Below are positions 17,679 to 26,401 of a stretch of 64,000 bases of DNA, in pieces (position 1 is the stretch's first letter; each line of letters begins with the position of its first letter). The position numbers were made by a program, and so were the translations under genes. The notes beneath the pieces were generated by a model, which was not told the origin of the DNA, did no database searches, and worked only from the letters and a program-made list of their open reading frames with translations. The DNA is from Gammaproteobacteria bacterium Milos-ODIII6 (GTDB lineage: Bacteria; Pseudomonadota; Gammaproteobacteria; Chromatiales; Chromatiaceae), in NCBI GenBank assembly GCA_029228645.1, contig JAPTHR010000002.1, positions 310,001-374,000 of the forward strand, read 5' to 3'.

Positions 17679-19514
17679 TCAATCGTCCGACCGATCCAGG
17701 CCGCAGCAACTCGACCCGGCCGCCTGCCCCCCTTCCCCTGCCTCCAGCACCGACCCGGTGATCGCATTTGGGCGGTAGGTCGTGCAACCCTTCAGGCCCA
17801 GCCGGTAGGCCTGATGGTAGACCGAACGGAAGGACTCGAAGTCATAGTCGGCCGGTATATTGATGGTCTTGGAAATGGCGTTGTCGACATGGGGCTGCAG
17901 CGCGGCCTGCATTTCCAGGTGATCGCGGGGCGAAAGATCATGCGAATCGACGAAGCTCGCGTGCAGTGCCCGGTCACCGAAAAGCTCACGCCAGTGGCGC
18001 AAGGCGTAGTCGCTCAGCTCATACTGGGTGCTGGCGCCAGCGTGATCGCGCACCTGTCGGCGATAAGCGAAATCGAACACCGGCTCGATCCCGCTCGAGA
18101 CGTTGTTCGCCAGCAGGCTGATGGTCCCGGTGGGGGCGATCGCGGTCAGGTGGCTGTTGCGCAGCCCGCGCGCGGCGATGCCGTCACGGATATCCTGCGG
18201 CAGCGCCTGTATAAAGGGCCTCTGCAGATAAGCCTCGCGGTCGAGGAACGGAAAGCTGTCCTTCTCTTCGGCAAGCGTGATGGAGGTCCGATAGGCGGCG
18301 TGGCAGATGGTTCGCATCGCCTCAGCGGCGATCTCTCTCGCGCGCGGCGAGCCGTAGTGCAGGCCGAGCATGATCAGGCTATCCGCAAGCCCCGTAATCC
18401 CCAGCCCGATACGTCGGCTGCCAAGCGCCTGGCGCCGTTGCGCCTCGAGCGGAAAGCGCGAAGCATCGATCACGTTGTCGAGCAGGCGCACCGCAACCCG
18501 GCTGGCCCGGGCGAGGGCGTCCAGGTCGAGCACCGCTTCATCGTTGAAGGGTTCGCGTACGAAGCGCGTCAGATTGAGCGAGCCGAGATTGCAGGCGCCA
18601 TAGGGCGGCAGGGGTATCTCCCCACAGGGATTGGTTGCGCTGATCTGCTCGCGGTAGCCGAGGTTGTTTTCCCGGTTGATGCGGTCGATGAACAGCACCC
18701 CGGGCTCCGCTCGCTCATAGGTGGCGCGCATGATCTTCTGCCACAGCGCGCGCGCCGACACCTCGCGCCATACCGCACAGGGCACCGGCTCCAGGTGACC
18801 GGGCCAGGAGCGCAGCAGCTCTTCCCCAACACGCTGCGCGCGGCCGCCGAGACCGTCGACCGGGAAGACCAGCGGCCAGGCAGCGTCCTGCGCTACCGCC
18901 TGCATGAAGTCGTCGCTGACCAGCACAGACAAATTGAAATTGTGCAGCTCACCGCTGCAACGCTTGGCATCGATGAAGGTCTCGATGTCCGGGTGATCGC
19001 AGCGCAGGATAGCCATCATGGCGCCGCGCCGCGCTGCGGTCGACAGCAGCGTCTCGCACATGCGGTCCCATATCCGCATGAACGAGACCGGCCCCGAGGC
19101 CACCCCACCCACCCGCCAGGCCGGAGCGCCCTCGGGTCGCAGGGTGGAGAAGTCGTAACCGACTCCCCCGCCCTGTTGCATGGTCAAGGCGCCTTCTTTG
19201 AGAGCATCGAAGATACCCTCCATGGAGTCCTCGACAGGTCCCATCACGAAGCAGTTGAATAGGGTGACATCCTGGCCGGTGCCAGCGCCGGCCAGGATCC
19301 GGCCGCCCGGCAGGAAACGTAAGTCTTGCAGCAGATCGAGGAAATCCCGCTCCCAGCGTGAACGATCCGCCTTCTCGACGGCCGCGAGCGCAGCGGCGAC
19401 CCGCTGCCAGCTATCGAGCACGCTGCGATCGCCGCGTCCGTCGGGCGCGCGATAGCGGTAGCGGCTGTCCCAGATATGCTGCGAGATGGGAATCTCGAAA
19501 GGAGCCTCGGTCAT
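17679..19514 (-). CDS. nrdJ: Adenosylcobalamin-dependent (class II) ribonucleotide reductase
   Basis: A 611-residue cytoplasmic enzyme that reduces ribonucleotides to deoxyribonucleotides with a B12-derived radical, so it does not need oxygen. Visible motifs are FLPGGRILAGAGT, the first redox cysteine in TLFNCFVMG, the GGGVGYDFSTLRP loop, the radical-site motif NPCGEIPLPPYGACNLG with the NxCxE pattern, APTGTISLLANNVSSG, and KGCTTYRPN near the end. The C-terminal tail has a CC pair (SSCCGLD) that could act as the reducing swivel, though it is not the common CxxC form. No ATP-cone is seen at the N-terminus, suggesting no overall activity control. The ATG at 19514 has no overlap with neighbours. 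Confidence 0.92.
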   Translation of the reverse strand: MTEAPFEIPISQHIWDSRYRYRAPDGRGDRSVLDSWQRVAAALAAVEKADRSRWERDFLDLLQDLRFLPGGRILAGAGTGQDVTLFNCFVMGPVEDSMEGIFDALKEGALTMQQGGGVGYDFSTLRPEGAPAWRVGGVASGPVSFMRIWDRMCETLLSTAARRGAMMAILRCDHPDIETFIDAKRCSGELHNFNLSVLVSDDFMQAVAQDAAWPLVFPVDGLGGRAQRVGEELLRSWPGHLEPVPCAVWREVSARALWQKIMRATYERAEPGVLFIDRINRENNLGYREQISATNPCGEIPLPPYGACNLGSLNLTRFVREPFNDEAVLDLDALARASRVAVRLLDNVIDASRFPLEAQRRQALGSRRIGLGITGLADSLIMLGLHYGSPRAREIAAEAMRTICHAAYRTSITLAEEKDSFPFLDREAYLQRPFIQALPQDIRDGIAARGLRNSHLTAIAPTGTISLLANNVSSGIEPVFDFAYRRQVRDHAGASTQYELSDYALRHWRELFGDRALHASFVDSHDLSPRDHLEMQAALQPHVDNAISKTINIPADYDFESFRSVYHQAYRLGLKGCTTYRPNAITGSVLEAGEGGQAAGSSCCGLDRSDD

Positions 19515-20007
19515 GCATTCATCTCCTGTTGTTGGGCCAGAGCATCCTGCACCGCGCAGCCGGTCTGGCCGCTCTCAAAGAAGACCTACACACCGCCCCC
19601 TTTGCCTCCCGGTTCCTGAGCCGGCTCGCCCTGTTACATCTACCCTCTCAGCATAGCTGCCCGTATAAGTCTGTTGTGATCCAAGCAGGCGCAGTTGAAC
19701 CAGACCGTTGAACTCGATCGGCCGGTTGCGTTTACCGACGTGATCGCACTGGTAGTCAGCCACCGCCCGATCACGCAACAGCAACGACACTTCAATCTCC
19801 AAGCGGGGATCGCGAGACTCGATCGGGTAATTCAGGTTCGTTTACAGGAGTGAAGCCAAGAGTGGCGAACGGCCCTGCAGCTTCTCTCAATTCGCGATGT
19901 GGCGGACTGGGATTGAGAGTGAAGACAAACCTGCTCGGTGCGCACGCGGCATTCCTCGCTGTTCATACTGGATGGGGAGCGGTGCTCCAATCATCGGAGG
20001 ACAACCG
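19515..20007. other. Gene-free stretch of about 490 bases
   Basis: No convincing gene was seen. A short leftward frame at 19575-19802 has no recognised motif and no ribosome site. Base composition drops in GC toward the right, in line with the following gene pair, so this may be the edge of a transferred segment. Confidence 0.5.
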
Positions 20008-21165
20008 CTAATAAATCCCTGGGATGAATTTATAGGGGGTTTTCTCTTTGTAAGAGACATAGTCCGGATTGGAATTCGTCATGAAGTCGTCTTCCCTTTC
20101 CGACCTGAGGTAATACAACAATATGAACATCCCGATAGCTGCACCCTGCGGCAGACCCGTCGCCCCGCGAAGCTCCAACATCACGAACATCAATGCCTCC
20201 AAGGTGTAGTTTGGATGACGGATAACGCTGTACCAGCCGGTGGAACACACACCCTTGTCGGTCATCACCCCAAACCGTTTACCCAGATTCCAGATGGATG
20301 ACGTATAGAAAATATTCAACATCAGCTCTGTCACGAGCATCAGATAATAGAGTGGGCCTTGGGTAACAACAGGGTCACTCCCGGCCAGTGGCGGCATCAT
20401 TTGCCAGATCACGACACCGAGCAGGGGATAGCAGGCCGCATTGGTAACCCACCCCATCACGGTGAAATCGAGGTTTCGAATATGCTTTCCCCATAGAACG
20501 CCGACGATGGAGTGCCCATATCCAATGAGGCAGCCAACGATCGTGATCGACCAGAGTGCGTAACGGGCAATCTCGAACCCTTCTTCAATACTCGCCACCT
20601 GCGGCCGGTGGGTGAGCACATGAACCAATCCGTGAAACGCACCGTTCAAGTTCGCAAAGCTCAGATTTGCTTCAGGCCAGCCCAGGCGGGCCAAGGCGCT
20701 CATATTTCCGATCAGGAATGAATGCAGAGTACTGGCAAAGGCATAGGCGATGACCAAATGCAGGAGCCAGATGATCAAGCGACGGTTCAGCCAACCCAAC
20801 TCCGGGTAACCCCGGGGTCGGTAGCGAAATTGATCCCAGAAAGCCAGAACTGGCGATCTCTGCCTGGTAATCAGGTATAACAAAAACCAGAAGGCCACCA
20901 CAGCGTAGAGGATGCGGATATCGAGCAGTCCAACGATCGGTTTGCCAGAAAGAAATCCCTCGACAACAGGCATCTCCAGCAACTGCTCAACGACAAAATA
21001 GTCGAACATCTCCACGATAAAATTGACAGTCAGCCATACGAACGGAACCAGCAGCCCAATGCTGGTTATCCATATCACGGTCTTTGAGTCCAAGCGTAGA
21101 TGCTTACTCACTTGGTGCTTTATCGTGACAGCGAGCGATCGTCTACGAGTGAGCAGTTTGAACAA
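20008..21165 (-). CDS. Membrane protein with C-terminal isoprenylcysteine-methyltransferase-like (ICMT/PEMT) domain
   Basis: Up to 385 residues with about seven hydrophobic helices. The C-terminal 110 residues carry the hallmark of ICMT/PEMT-type membrane methyltransferases: STGWYSVIRHPNYTLEALMF followed by YYLRSEREDDF and the NPDYVSYKEKTPYKFIPGIY tail, where family members bind S-adenosylmethionine and the methyl acceptor. The substrate is unknown. The start is uncertain: a TTG at 21165 and a GTG at 21111 are candidates, neither with a good ribosome site. The frame is the same as that of the preceding gene, separated only by a TGA at 21169-21171. The segment is visibly less GC-rich than its surroundings. 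Confidence 0.7.
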   Translation of the reverse strand: MFKLLTRRRSLAVTIKHQVSKHLRLDSKTVIWITSIGLLVPFVWLTVNFIVEMFDYFVVEQLLEMPVVEGFLSGKPIVGLLDIRILYAVVAFWFLLYLITRQRSPVLAFWDQFRYRPRGYPELGWLNRRLIIWLLHLVIAYAFASTLHSFLIGNMSALARLGWPEANLSFANLNGAFHGLVHVLTHRPQVASIEEGFEIARYALWSITIVGCLIGYGHSIVGVLWGKHIRNLDFTVMGWVTNAACYPLLGVVIWQMMPPLAGSDPVVTQGPLYYLMLVTELMLNIFYTSSIWNLGKRFGVMTDKGVCSTGWYSVIRHPNYTLEALMFVMLELRGATGLPQGAAIGMFILLYYLRSEREDDFMTNSNPDYVSYKEKTPYKFIPGIY

Positions 21166-21168
21166 CCA

Positions 21169-21801
21169 TCAGCAGACTGCCAGCGCGATGATGGCAAGCT
21201 CGCCAATAAATACATACGGATTCTTGAAATAGGCGATTTGAGTCGGCACCGAGAACTCGGATGCAGTCAAGCCACGCAGATCCGCTTTCGACGAGGAAAG
21301 AAGCGTTCCCCAGGCGCTCTGTGTCGAGATTTCCTTTAGTTCGATTCTGCCGACTTGGCGTCTGCCATCGAAAAGAACCAACTGATCGCCAGCTTTCAAC
21401 CCAAGCGCGCTACCGATGTTGACTTGCACCCAGTCAGGCAATTGAGCAGTGACCTGACCCTGCCTGCCCATCGGCCAGCTGAAGTGTTCTTTGTCAAAGT
21501 GAGCGACGAATTTGTCGCCGTCTTGCTCGGCGACTCTGACCTTCCCGATTTCGACTTTCCAGTCTGCACTGAACCGGTAGACAGGCAGGACATCACCTAC
21601 TTCAAGAAACGGGTCATCGTTGTAGAAGACAACGCTTGCGCCGGGTAGCGTCTGGGCAACGTTTATGTTCTGGGTCGCGTACTTGTGCACCACCGCCAAC
21701 AGAACGGCGACGATCGTCAGAATGACAACCAGATCGAGAGCGTAATAACAGACGTTACCGATGAACGAACGTTCGCTTTTCGAAACTATTTCATGACCCA
21801 T
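21169..21801 (-). CDS. Two-helix membrane protein with extracytoplasmic beta-rich domain, unknown function
   Basis: About 210 residues: an N-terminal helix (ALDLVVILTIVAVLLAVV), an extracytoplasmic domain of about 150 residues rich in beta-type alternation (ASVVFYNDDPFLEVGDVLPVY and later DQLVLFDGRRQVGRIELK), and a closing helix (YVFIGELAIIALAVC) that runs directly into the stop. Not recognised as a named family; the central part recalls small SH3-like or secretion-channel accessory domains, but this is a guess. The ATG at 21801 was preferred over an upstream ATG at 21870 that overlaps ybjQ. It lies immediately before the methyltransferase-like gene in the same frame, so the two very likely function together or were once one gene. 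Confidence 0.6.
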   Translation of the reverse strand: MGHEIVSKSERSFIGNVCYYALDLVVILTIVAVLLAVVHKYATQNINVAQTLPGASVVFYNDDPFLEVGDVLPVYRFSADWKVEIGKVRVAEQDGDKFVAHFDKEHFSWPMGRQGQVTAQLPDWVQVNIGSALGLKAGDQLVLFDGRRQVGRIELKEISTQSAWGTLLSSSKADLRGLTASEFSVPTQIAYFKNPYVFIGELAIIALAVC

Positions 21802-21844
21802 CTGAAAAACCGGGGACGAGCCCCATTTATCCTTATGTCCCGGA

Positions 21845-22165
21845 TCAGCGCACCCGCACCGCCGTCCCACTCACGCTGACCATCAGCATGCCGCCCTTCT
21901 CGCCAAGCACCTCGTAATCGATATCGATGCCGACCACCGCGTTGGCGCCGAGCTTTTCGGCCTCGGCGCCGATTTCCTCCAGGGCAATGCTGCGTGCCTT
22001 GCGCAATTCCTTCTCATAGGCCGCCGAGCGCCCGCCGACAATGTCGCGGATGCCGGCGAAAAGGTCCTTGAAGATGTTGGCGCCCATCACCGCCTCGCCG
22101 GTGATGACCCCGAGATAGGTGTCGATCGATTTACCCTCGATACTGGGTGTCGTGGTCAGGATCAT
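21845..22165 (-). CDS. ybjQ: YbjQ/UPF0145 family protein
   Basis: A 106-residue cytoplasmic protein of the YbjQ family, which forms pentamers and was once called a putative heavy-metal-binding domain; its role is not established. Family marks are the [21 protein letters not shown] start, [15 protein letters not shown], and the [13 protein letters not shown] strand. The ATG at 22165 follows a strong GGAGGAG site, which settles the start against a longer open frame to 22324. Divergent from the EamA transporter gene. Confidence 0.9.
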   Translation of the reverse strand: MILTTTPSIEGKSIDTYLGVITGEAVMGANIFKDLFAGIRDIVGGRSAAYEKELRKARSIALEEIGAEAEKLGANAVVGIDIDYEVLGEKGGMLMVSVSGTAVRVR

Positions 22166-22322
22166 GGCTCCTCCTGTGCTGGTCCGCCGAATGGCATCGG
22201 CAGACGGAGATACGATAGCGCCAACGGGACTCTCCCGCAGCCCACCATTCCGAGCTGGTTTAATATTACCCACCGGAGCGGAAAGACCCGACCGGCCGTA
22301 TTCCGCTGTTGAGGCACCCGAC

Positions 22323-23201
22323 ATGCTTTACCGTCAGAGTATCACCCAGGGCGCCATTCTCATCGTCGCCTCCGAGTTCATGTTTGCCAGCATGGGGGCC
22401 GCGGTAAAGACCGCCTCATTGACCCTGCCCAACGAGATGCTGGTGTTCATGCGCAACCTGGTCGGCCTGGGCATTCTGCTGCCGCTGCTGCTGCGCGGCG
22501 GTCTCAGCAGCCTGGTGACCCAGGTACCCCATCTGCACCTGTTGCGCGCCCTGGCCGGCGTCTCGGCGATGTATTGCTTCTTCTACGCGCTCGCGAATCT
22601 GCCCCTGGCCGATGGCATGCTGCTGAAGATGACCGCACCCATCTTCATGCCACTGGTCGCCTGGCTGTGGTTGCGCGAGGAACTCACACCGCTGGCATTG
22701 CTCGCGGTCCCGGTCGGCTTCCTGGGCGTGGCCCTGGTGCTGCGCCCGGAGGGCACGCTCACCTACGTGGCCCTGGTCGGGGTGGCGGGCGGCGCACTGG
22801 CCGCCCTGGCCAAGAGTACCGTGCGACGCCTCACCCACACCGAACCGGCCACGCGCATCGTTTTCTACTTCGCCATTCTGGCCGCACTGGTGTCAGCGGT
22901 TCCCCTCGCCTGGGCCTGGCGCATGCCGCAGGGCCAGGAATGGGGTCTGCTGCTGTTCGTTGGCGCGGCCGGCACCGCTGGCCAGTTTCTGCTCACCCGG
23001 GGCTATGCCGCGGCGCCCGCCGCTCGGGTAGGCCCGTTCACCTATTTCTCGGTGATCTTCGCCGCCCTGTATGGCTACCTGTTCTGGGGCGAGGGACTCA
23101 CCCTGGGATTCGTCAGTGGAGCGGTGTTGATCGCGCTGGCCGGAGTGCTCGCGTTGAGGGGGCGCCCCCGTTCACTCGCGGTCGCCAGGGTGCCGGAGTG
23201 A
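22323..23201 (+). CDS. EamA/DMT family transporter
   Basis: A 292-residue inner membrane protein with ten predicted helices in two EamA repeats (roughly 5-140 and 150-285). Typical stretches are [38 protein letters not shown] and [19 protein letters not shown]. Drug/metabolite transporters of this kind usually export amino acids or related metabolites; the substrate here is unknown. The ATG at 22323 starts the first repeat; the frame open upstream to 22119 overlaps the divergent ybjQ region and is not coding-like. Confidence 0.88.
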   Translation: MLYRQSITQGAILIVASEFMFASMGAAVKTASLTLPNEMLVFMRNLVGLGILLPLLLRGGLSSLVTQVPHLHLLRALAGVSAMYCFFYALANLPLADGMLLKMTAPIFMPLVAWLWLREELTPLALLAVPVGFLGVALVLRPEGTLTYVALVGVAGGALAALAKSTVRRLTHTEPATRIVFYFAILAALVSAVPLAWAWRMPQGQEWGLLLFVGAAGTAGQFLLTRGYAAAPAARVGPFTYFSVIFAALYGYLFWGEGLTLGFVSGAVLIALAGVLALRGRPRSLAVARVPE

Positions 23202-23355
23202 AGATAATCACCCCTCCGGATTGGTTCAGACCAGGCTGGCGAACACCCGGCGAACCCGGCTGTGGGGGACCGCAAAGCCCACGGGATCGATCAGGCACGA
23301 TCGCAGATCGCTATTGGCTGTCGCGCAAAACCAGGCCCCAGTCTCCCTCGCAGAG

Positions 23356-24387
23356 ATGAAGTTCGCTTGTTACCGAAACTGGGATCAACTGCCTGCGGGC
23401 GCCAATGCGCTGTTTGAGCAAGCCGCGCAGACGAGCGTTTTCTTTTCCAGGCAATGGTTCGAAACGCTGTCGGCAAGCACCCTGGGAAATGATCAGGCGA
23501 TGTTGCTGGCCGGCGTGGTGGAGAAAGAGCGCCTGCTGGCCTTGCTGCCGTTGGTCGAGTTCGATGGGGGGAGCCTGGGCTCTCTGCGGCATCGATATAC
23601 CCCCGTGTACAGCCTGCTGCTGGCCGAACAGGACCAAACGGCCATTCTCCGCTGCCTCGTCGAGGGTCTGGCAGCACGTCCCGTGGACAGCCTGCAGCTG
23701 GAGCCAGTGGCCGACAAGGACCGCAATATCCTGACGCTGCAGCAGGCGATGCAGGCGGCCGGCTATGCATCGCATCGTCACTTCCGCTTTTACAACTGGT
23801 TCCATCGCACTCGAGGCGAGTCCTTCGACGCCTACCTGCAAGGGCGTCCCACGCGGGTGCGCAACACCATCGCGCGCAAGCGACGCCAACTGGAGCGCGA
23901 GCACGGCTATGCCATCCGCATGTTCCGAGGCAACGGGGTGCAGCAGGGATTGCACGACTACCACCGCGCCTACACCGCCAGCTGGAAGGCAAACGAGCAG
24001 TACCGTAGTTTGCTCGATGCGCTTGCGGTCAACCTGGCCGCACCGGACTGGACCCGGCTCGCGGTGCTCTATATCGGTGACAAGCCCGCTGCCGCACAGC
24101 TCTGGTTCGTCGCGCACCGTAAGGCCAATATCTTCCGCCTGGCGTATGACGAGGACTGGAAACGCTACTCCCCAGGCTCCATCCTGACCGCCTATCTCAT
24201 GCAGCACGTGATCGACCAGGACAGGGTCGAGGAGATCGACTTCCTGACCGGCAATGAACCCTACAAGCAGGACTGGATGTCCGAACGCCGCGAGCGGCAG
24301 GGGCTGATATTCAGCAAGCCCCCAGGACCGCGCAGTCGCTGGGAGGCGCTGATCGCGACACTCAAAGGTGCGTTCAAAAAGGGATGA
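23356..24387 (+). CDS. FemAB-like GNAT-fold acyltransferase
   Basis: About 343 residues. The second half carries the GNAT/BioF2-like (FemAB-type) pattern: RVRNTIARKRRQLERE, YHRAYTASWKANEQY, AVLYIGDKPAAAQLWFVAHRKANIFRLAYDEDW, and SPGSILTAYLMQHVIDQD followed by EIDFLTGNEPYK. Related proteins transfer acyl or aminoacyl groups during surface polysaccharide or peptidoglycan work. The substrate is unknown. An ATG at 23356 was chosen since the conserved part begins there; the open extension to 23221 is Arg-rich and lacks a ribosome site. It follows the EamA gene by ~150 bases on the same strand. Confidence 0.75.
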   Translation: MKFACYRNWDQLPAGANALFEQAAQTSVFFSRQWFETLSASTLGNDQAMLLAGVVEKERLLALLPLVEFDGGSLGSLRHRYTPVYSLLLAEQDQTAILRCLVEGLAARPVDSLQLEPVADKDRNILTLQQAMQAAGYASHRHFRFYNWFHRTRGESFDAYLQGRPTRVRNTIARKRRQLEREHGYAIRMFRGNGVQQGLHDYHRAYTASWKANEQYRSLLDALAVNLAAPDWTRLAVLYIGDKPAAAQLWFVAHRKANIFRLAYDEDWKRYSPGSILTAYLMQHVIDQDRVEEIDFLTGNEPYKQDWMSERRERQGLIFSKPPGPRSRWEALIATLKGAFKKG

Positions 24388-24424
24388 GGAGCAGACCAGT
24401 AAGGGGCCTGCCCACGCGCACAGG

Positions 24425-25153
24425 TCAGTGCGCCGGGTCGCTTGGCCATTTCGCGATATAACGGTCGAGTACTTCCAGGACTTCATCCGGGACGTTCTGC
24501 GTGGCCGCCTGACGTCGCCCGTCGGCAAGGAAGCCGGGCATGTCATACGGCAGGCGCCGGCCCAGTCTGTCAAAGATATCGGCCATCAATTGCGGATCCA
24601 GGGAACGGGTGGCAGCGATACCGGTATTGAGATTGAGCACCCGCCATGGCCGCAAGGGGTCGCTGCGATCCTGGTCCAGCGCCACTTGCCCGGACGCCGC
24701 TTCGGCCACCCCGTCCATGGTCCGGCACACCCCGGCAAGCTCTTCGGTATCACTGAGGCCATTGACGACCCAGGCGAAGCCGTCTGCAACCCCTTCCAGG
24801 TTTTTCAATACTGCCTTGTGGCGCACCAGCCAGACCCCGAGAGAGGTGTACACGCGGGACATGCGCTCGCGCTGATCCATGATCTCGAGCAACCTGAGCT
24901 GATAGGCAAGCCGGTCGAGCAGGTCCAGGCCATAGTCGCCGAACTCCGCCATCTGCTCCTCGTCGAGCTGGTTCTGGCCGCTCTCCAGGGTCGAGGCGAT
25001 CATGAAGAAGTCCGACAGGGCCGAGGCCAGCGCCAACGGACCGAGACCGTCTTCCGTCAGTTTTTTTGTCTCTTCGTTTTTCTCCAGGACCGCCTTCATG
25101 ACCTGCACGGCGAGTTCGGAGATGGCATCGATTTCGGAAAGCAGTAACTTCAT
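24425..25153 (-). CDS. Hypothetical alpha-helical protein
   Basis: About 242 residues, acidic and predicted nearly all-helical with leucine-rich heptads in the first half (LLLSEIDAISELAVQVMKAVLEK, shown here only as its general pattern, then ALASALSDFFMIASTLESG). No signal peptide or membrane segment. Not recognised. The ATG at 25153 was chosen over a TTG at 25165; no clear ribosome site is seen for either. It lies downstream of fbpC on the same strand with a 178-base gap, so it may be read from its own promoter. Confidence 0.65.
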   Translation of the reverse strand: MKLLLSEIDAISELAVQVMKAVLEKNEETKKLTEDGLGPLALASALSDFFMIASTLESGQNQLDEEQMAEFGDYGLDLLDRLAYQLRLLEIMDQRERMSRVYTSLGVWLVRHKAVLKNLEGVADGFAWVVNGLSDTEELAGVCRTMDGVAEAASGQVALDQDRSDPLRPWRVLNLNTGIAATRSLDPQLMADIFDRLGRRLPYDMPGFLADGRRQAATQNVPDEVLEVLDRYIAKWPSDPAH

Positions 25154-25330
25154 ATTCAGGTTCAATCTGTTGAGTTGGATATTTCACGCGCACCTTACTG
25201 TAGAGCGAAGGACAACGTCATCCCCAGCCCTTTGACCAGGACGCGGGCTGGCCGAGGGAGTCACGCCGAAGCTCATCAGCCGGCGGGGATCGGAGCATGC
25301 CTCCGGATTACAGTCTGCGCCGCCGGTTGT

Positions 25331-26401
25331 TCACTCTTGCGAGGCAGCGCCAGGCACCTGTGGCTGCGGAAAGACCACCAGGTGTTCGATCTCGAGCACG
25401 ATGCCCAGGTTCTCCCCAACCGCGTGATCGTGGTGGGAATGCACCATGGAAAGCAGCCGGACCCCGCCCTGCAGTTCCAGCGTGTACAGGTAACTGGCGC
25501 CCCGGAATTCGCGTTTTCGGATGATCGCCTTTCGCGGGCTGCAGTCGTCGTGAATGATGTCATCCGGACGCACCAGCACCTTGACCTTGCAGCCCGGCTT
25601 GCACCCCGTGGGCACGCGGCCTTCCAAGGTCACGAGGTCGGTCTCGACCCGGTCGTTATCCAGCACGACCCCGTCGATCAGCACGCCCTGGCCGATGAAA
25701 TCCGCCACTGAAATGGTCGCCGGCTGATGATAGAGCCTGTAGCCGGTGTCCCATTGCTGCAGGCGTCCATCGAACATCACGCCGATGACATCCGCCATGG
25801 CGAAAGCCTCGTTCTGGTCATGGGTGACCAGAATCGCCGTGATTCCCTCCTTCTTGAGGATGCCGCGCACATCCGCGGCGAGCTGTTCGCGCAGTTCGAC
25901 GTCCATGCTGGAAAAGGGCTCGTCCAGGAGCAACAGGTCCGGCCTCGGCGCCAGCGCACGCGCCACCGCAATGCGCTGCTGCTGGCCACCCGAGAGCTCG
26001 TGCGGATAGCGTGTCCCGAAACCTGACATGCCGACCAGTTCGAGCAGTTCCCGGATGCGCGCCTTCTGCTCCGAACGGGCGAGTTCACGAATGCCGAAAC
26101 CGATATTGTCGGCGATGGTCAGGTGCGGGAACAGGGCGAAATCCTGGAACACCATGCCGACCGCACGCTTCTCGGGCGGCAGGGTGCGCTTCAATGAGCT
26201 GACCGTGGCGCCCCCGATACTGATCGCGCCCTGGCTGACGTCCTCAAAACCGGCAATCGCGCGCAACAGGGTCGTCTTGCCGCAACCGCTGGGGCCGAGC
26301 AGGCAGCCGATCTCCCCCGGCTCGAGTGCGAAACTGACGTCGTGCACGACCGTGTTGCTGCCGTAACTGACCGAGACATTGCTGACCTGCAACGCGCTCA
26401 T
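25331..26401 (-). CDS. fbpC: Iron(III) ABC importer ATP-binding protein FbpC
   Basis: A 356-residue cytoplasmic ATPase that drives ferric iron import. Walker A is GPSGCGKTT near residue 38, the Q-loop is FQDFALFPH, the signature is LSGGQQQR, Walker B is LLLLDEPF, and the switch histidine is in VTHDQ. Residues ~240-350 form a TOBE-like domain typical of FbpC/PotA-type ATPases. The ATG overlaps the stop of fbpB by four bases (ATGA), indicating translational coupling. Last gene of the fbpABC operon. Confidence 0.93.
   Translation of the reverse strand: MSALQVSNVSVSYGSNTVVHDVSFALEPGEIGCLLGPSGCGKTTLLRAIAGFEDVSQGAISIGGATVSSLKRTLPPEKRAVGMVFQDFALFPHLTIADNIGFGIRELARSEQKARIRELLELVGMSGFGTRYPHELSGGQQQRIAVARALAPRPDLLLLDEPFSSMDVELREQLAADVRGILKKEGITAILVTHDQNEAFAMADVIGVMFDGRLQQWDTGYRLYHQPATISVADFIGQGVLIDGVVLDNDRVETDLVTLEGRVPTGCKPGCKVKVLVRPDDIIHDDCSPRKAIIRKREFRGASYLYTLELQGGVRLLSMVHSHHDHAVGENLGIVLEIEHLVVFPQPQVPGAASQE

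Noticed and set aside
19575-19802. A 75-codon leftward frame in the gap before the methyltransferase-like gene.
   Set aside because: No ribosome site, no recognised motif, and no conserved neighbour.
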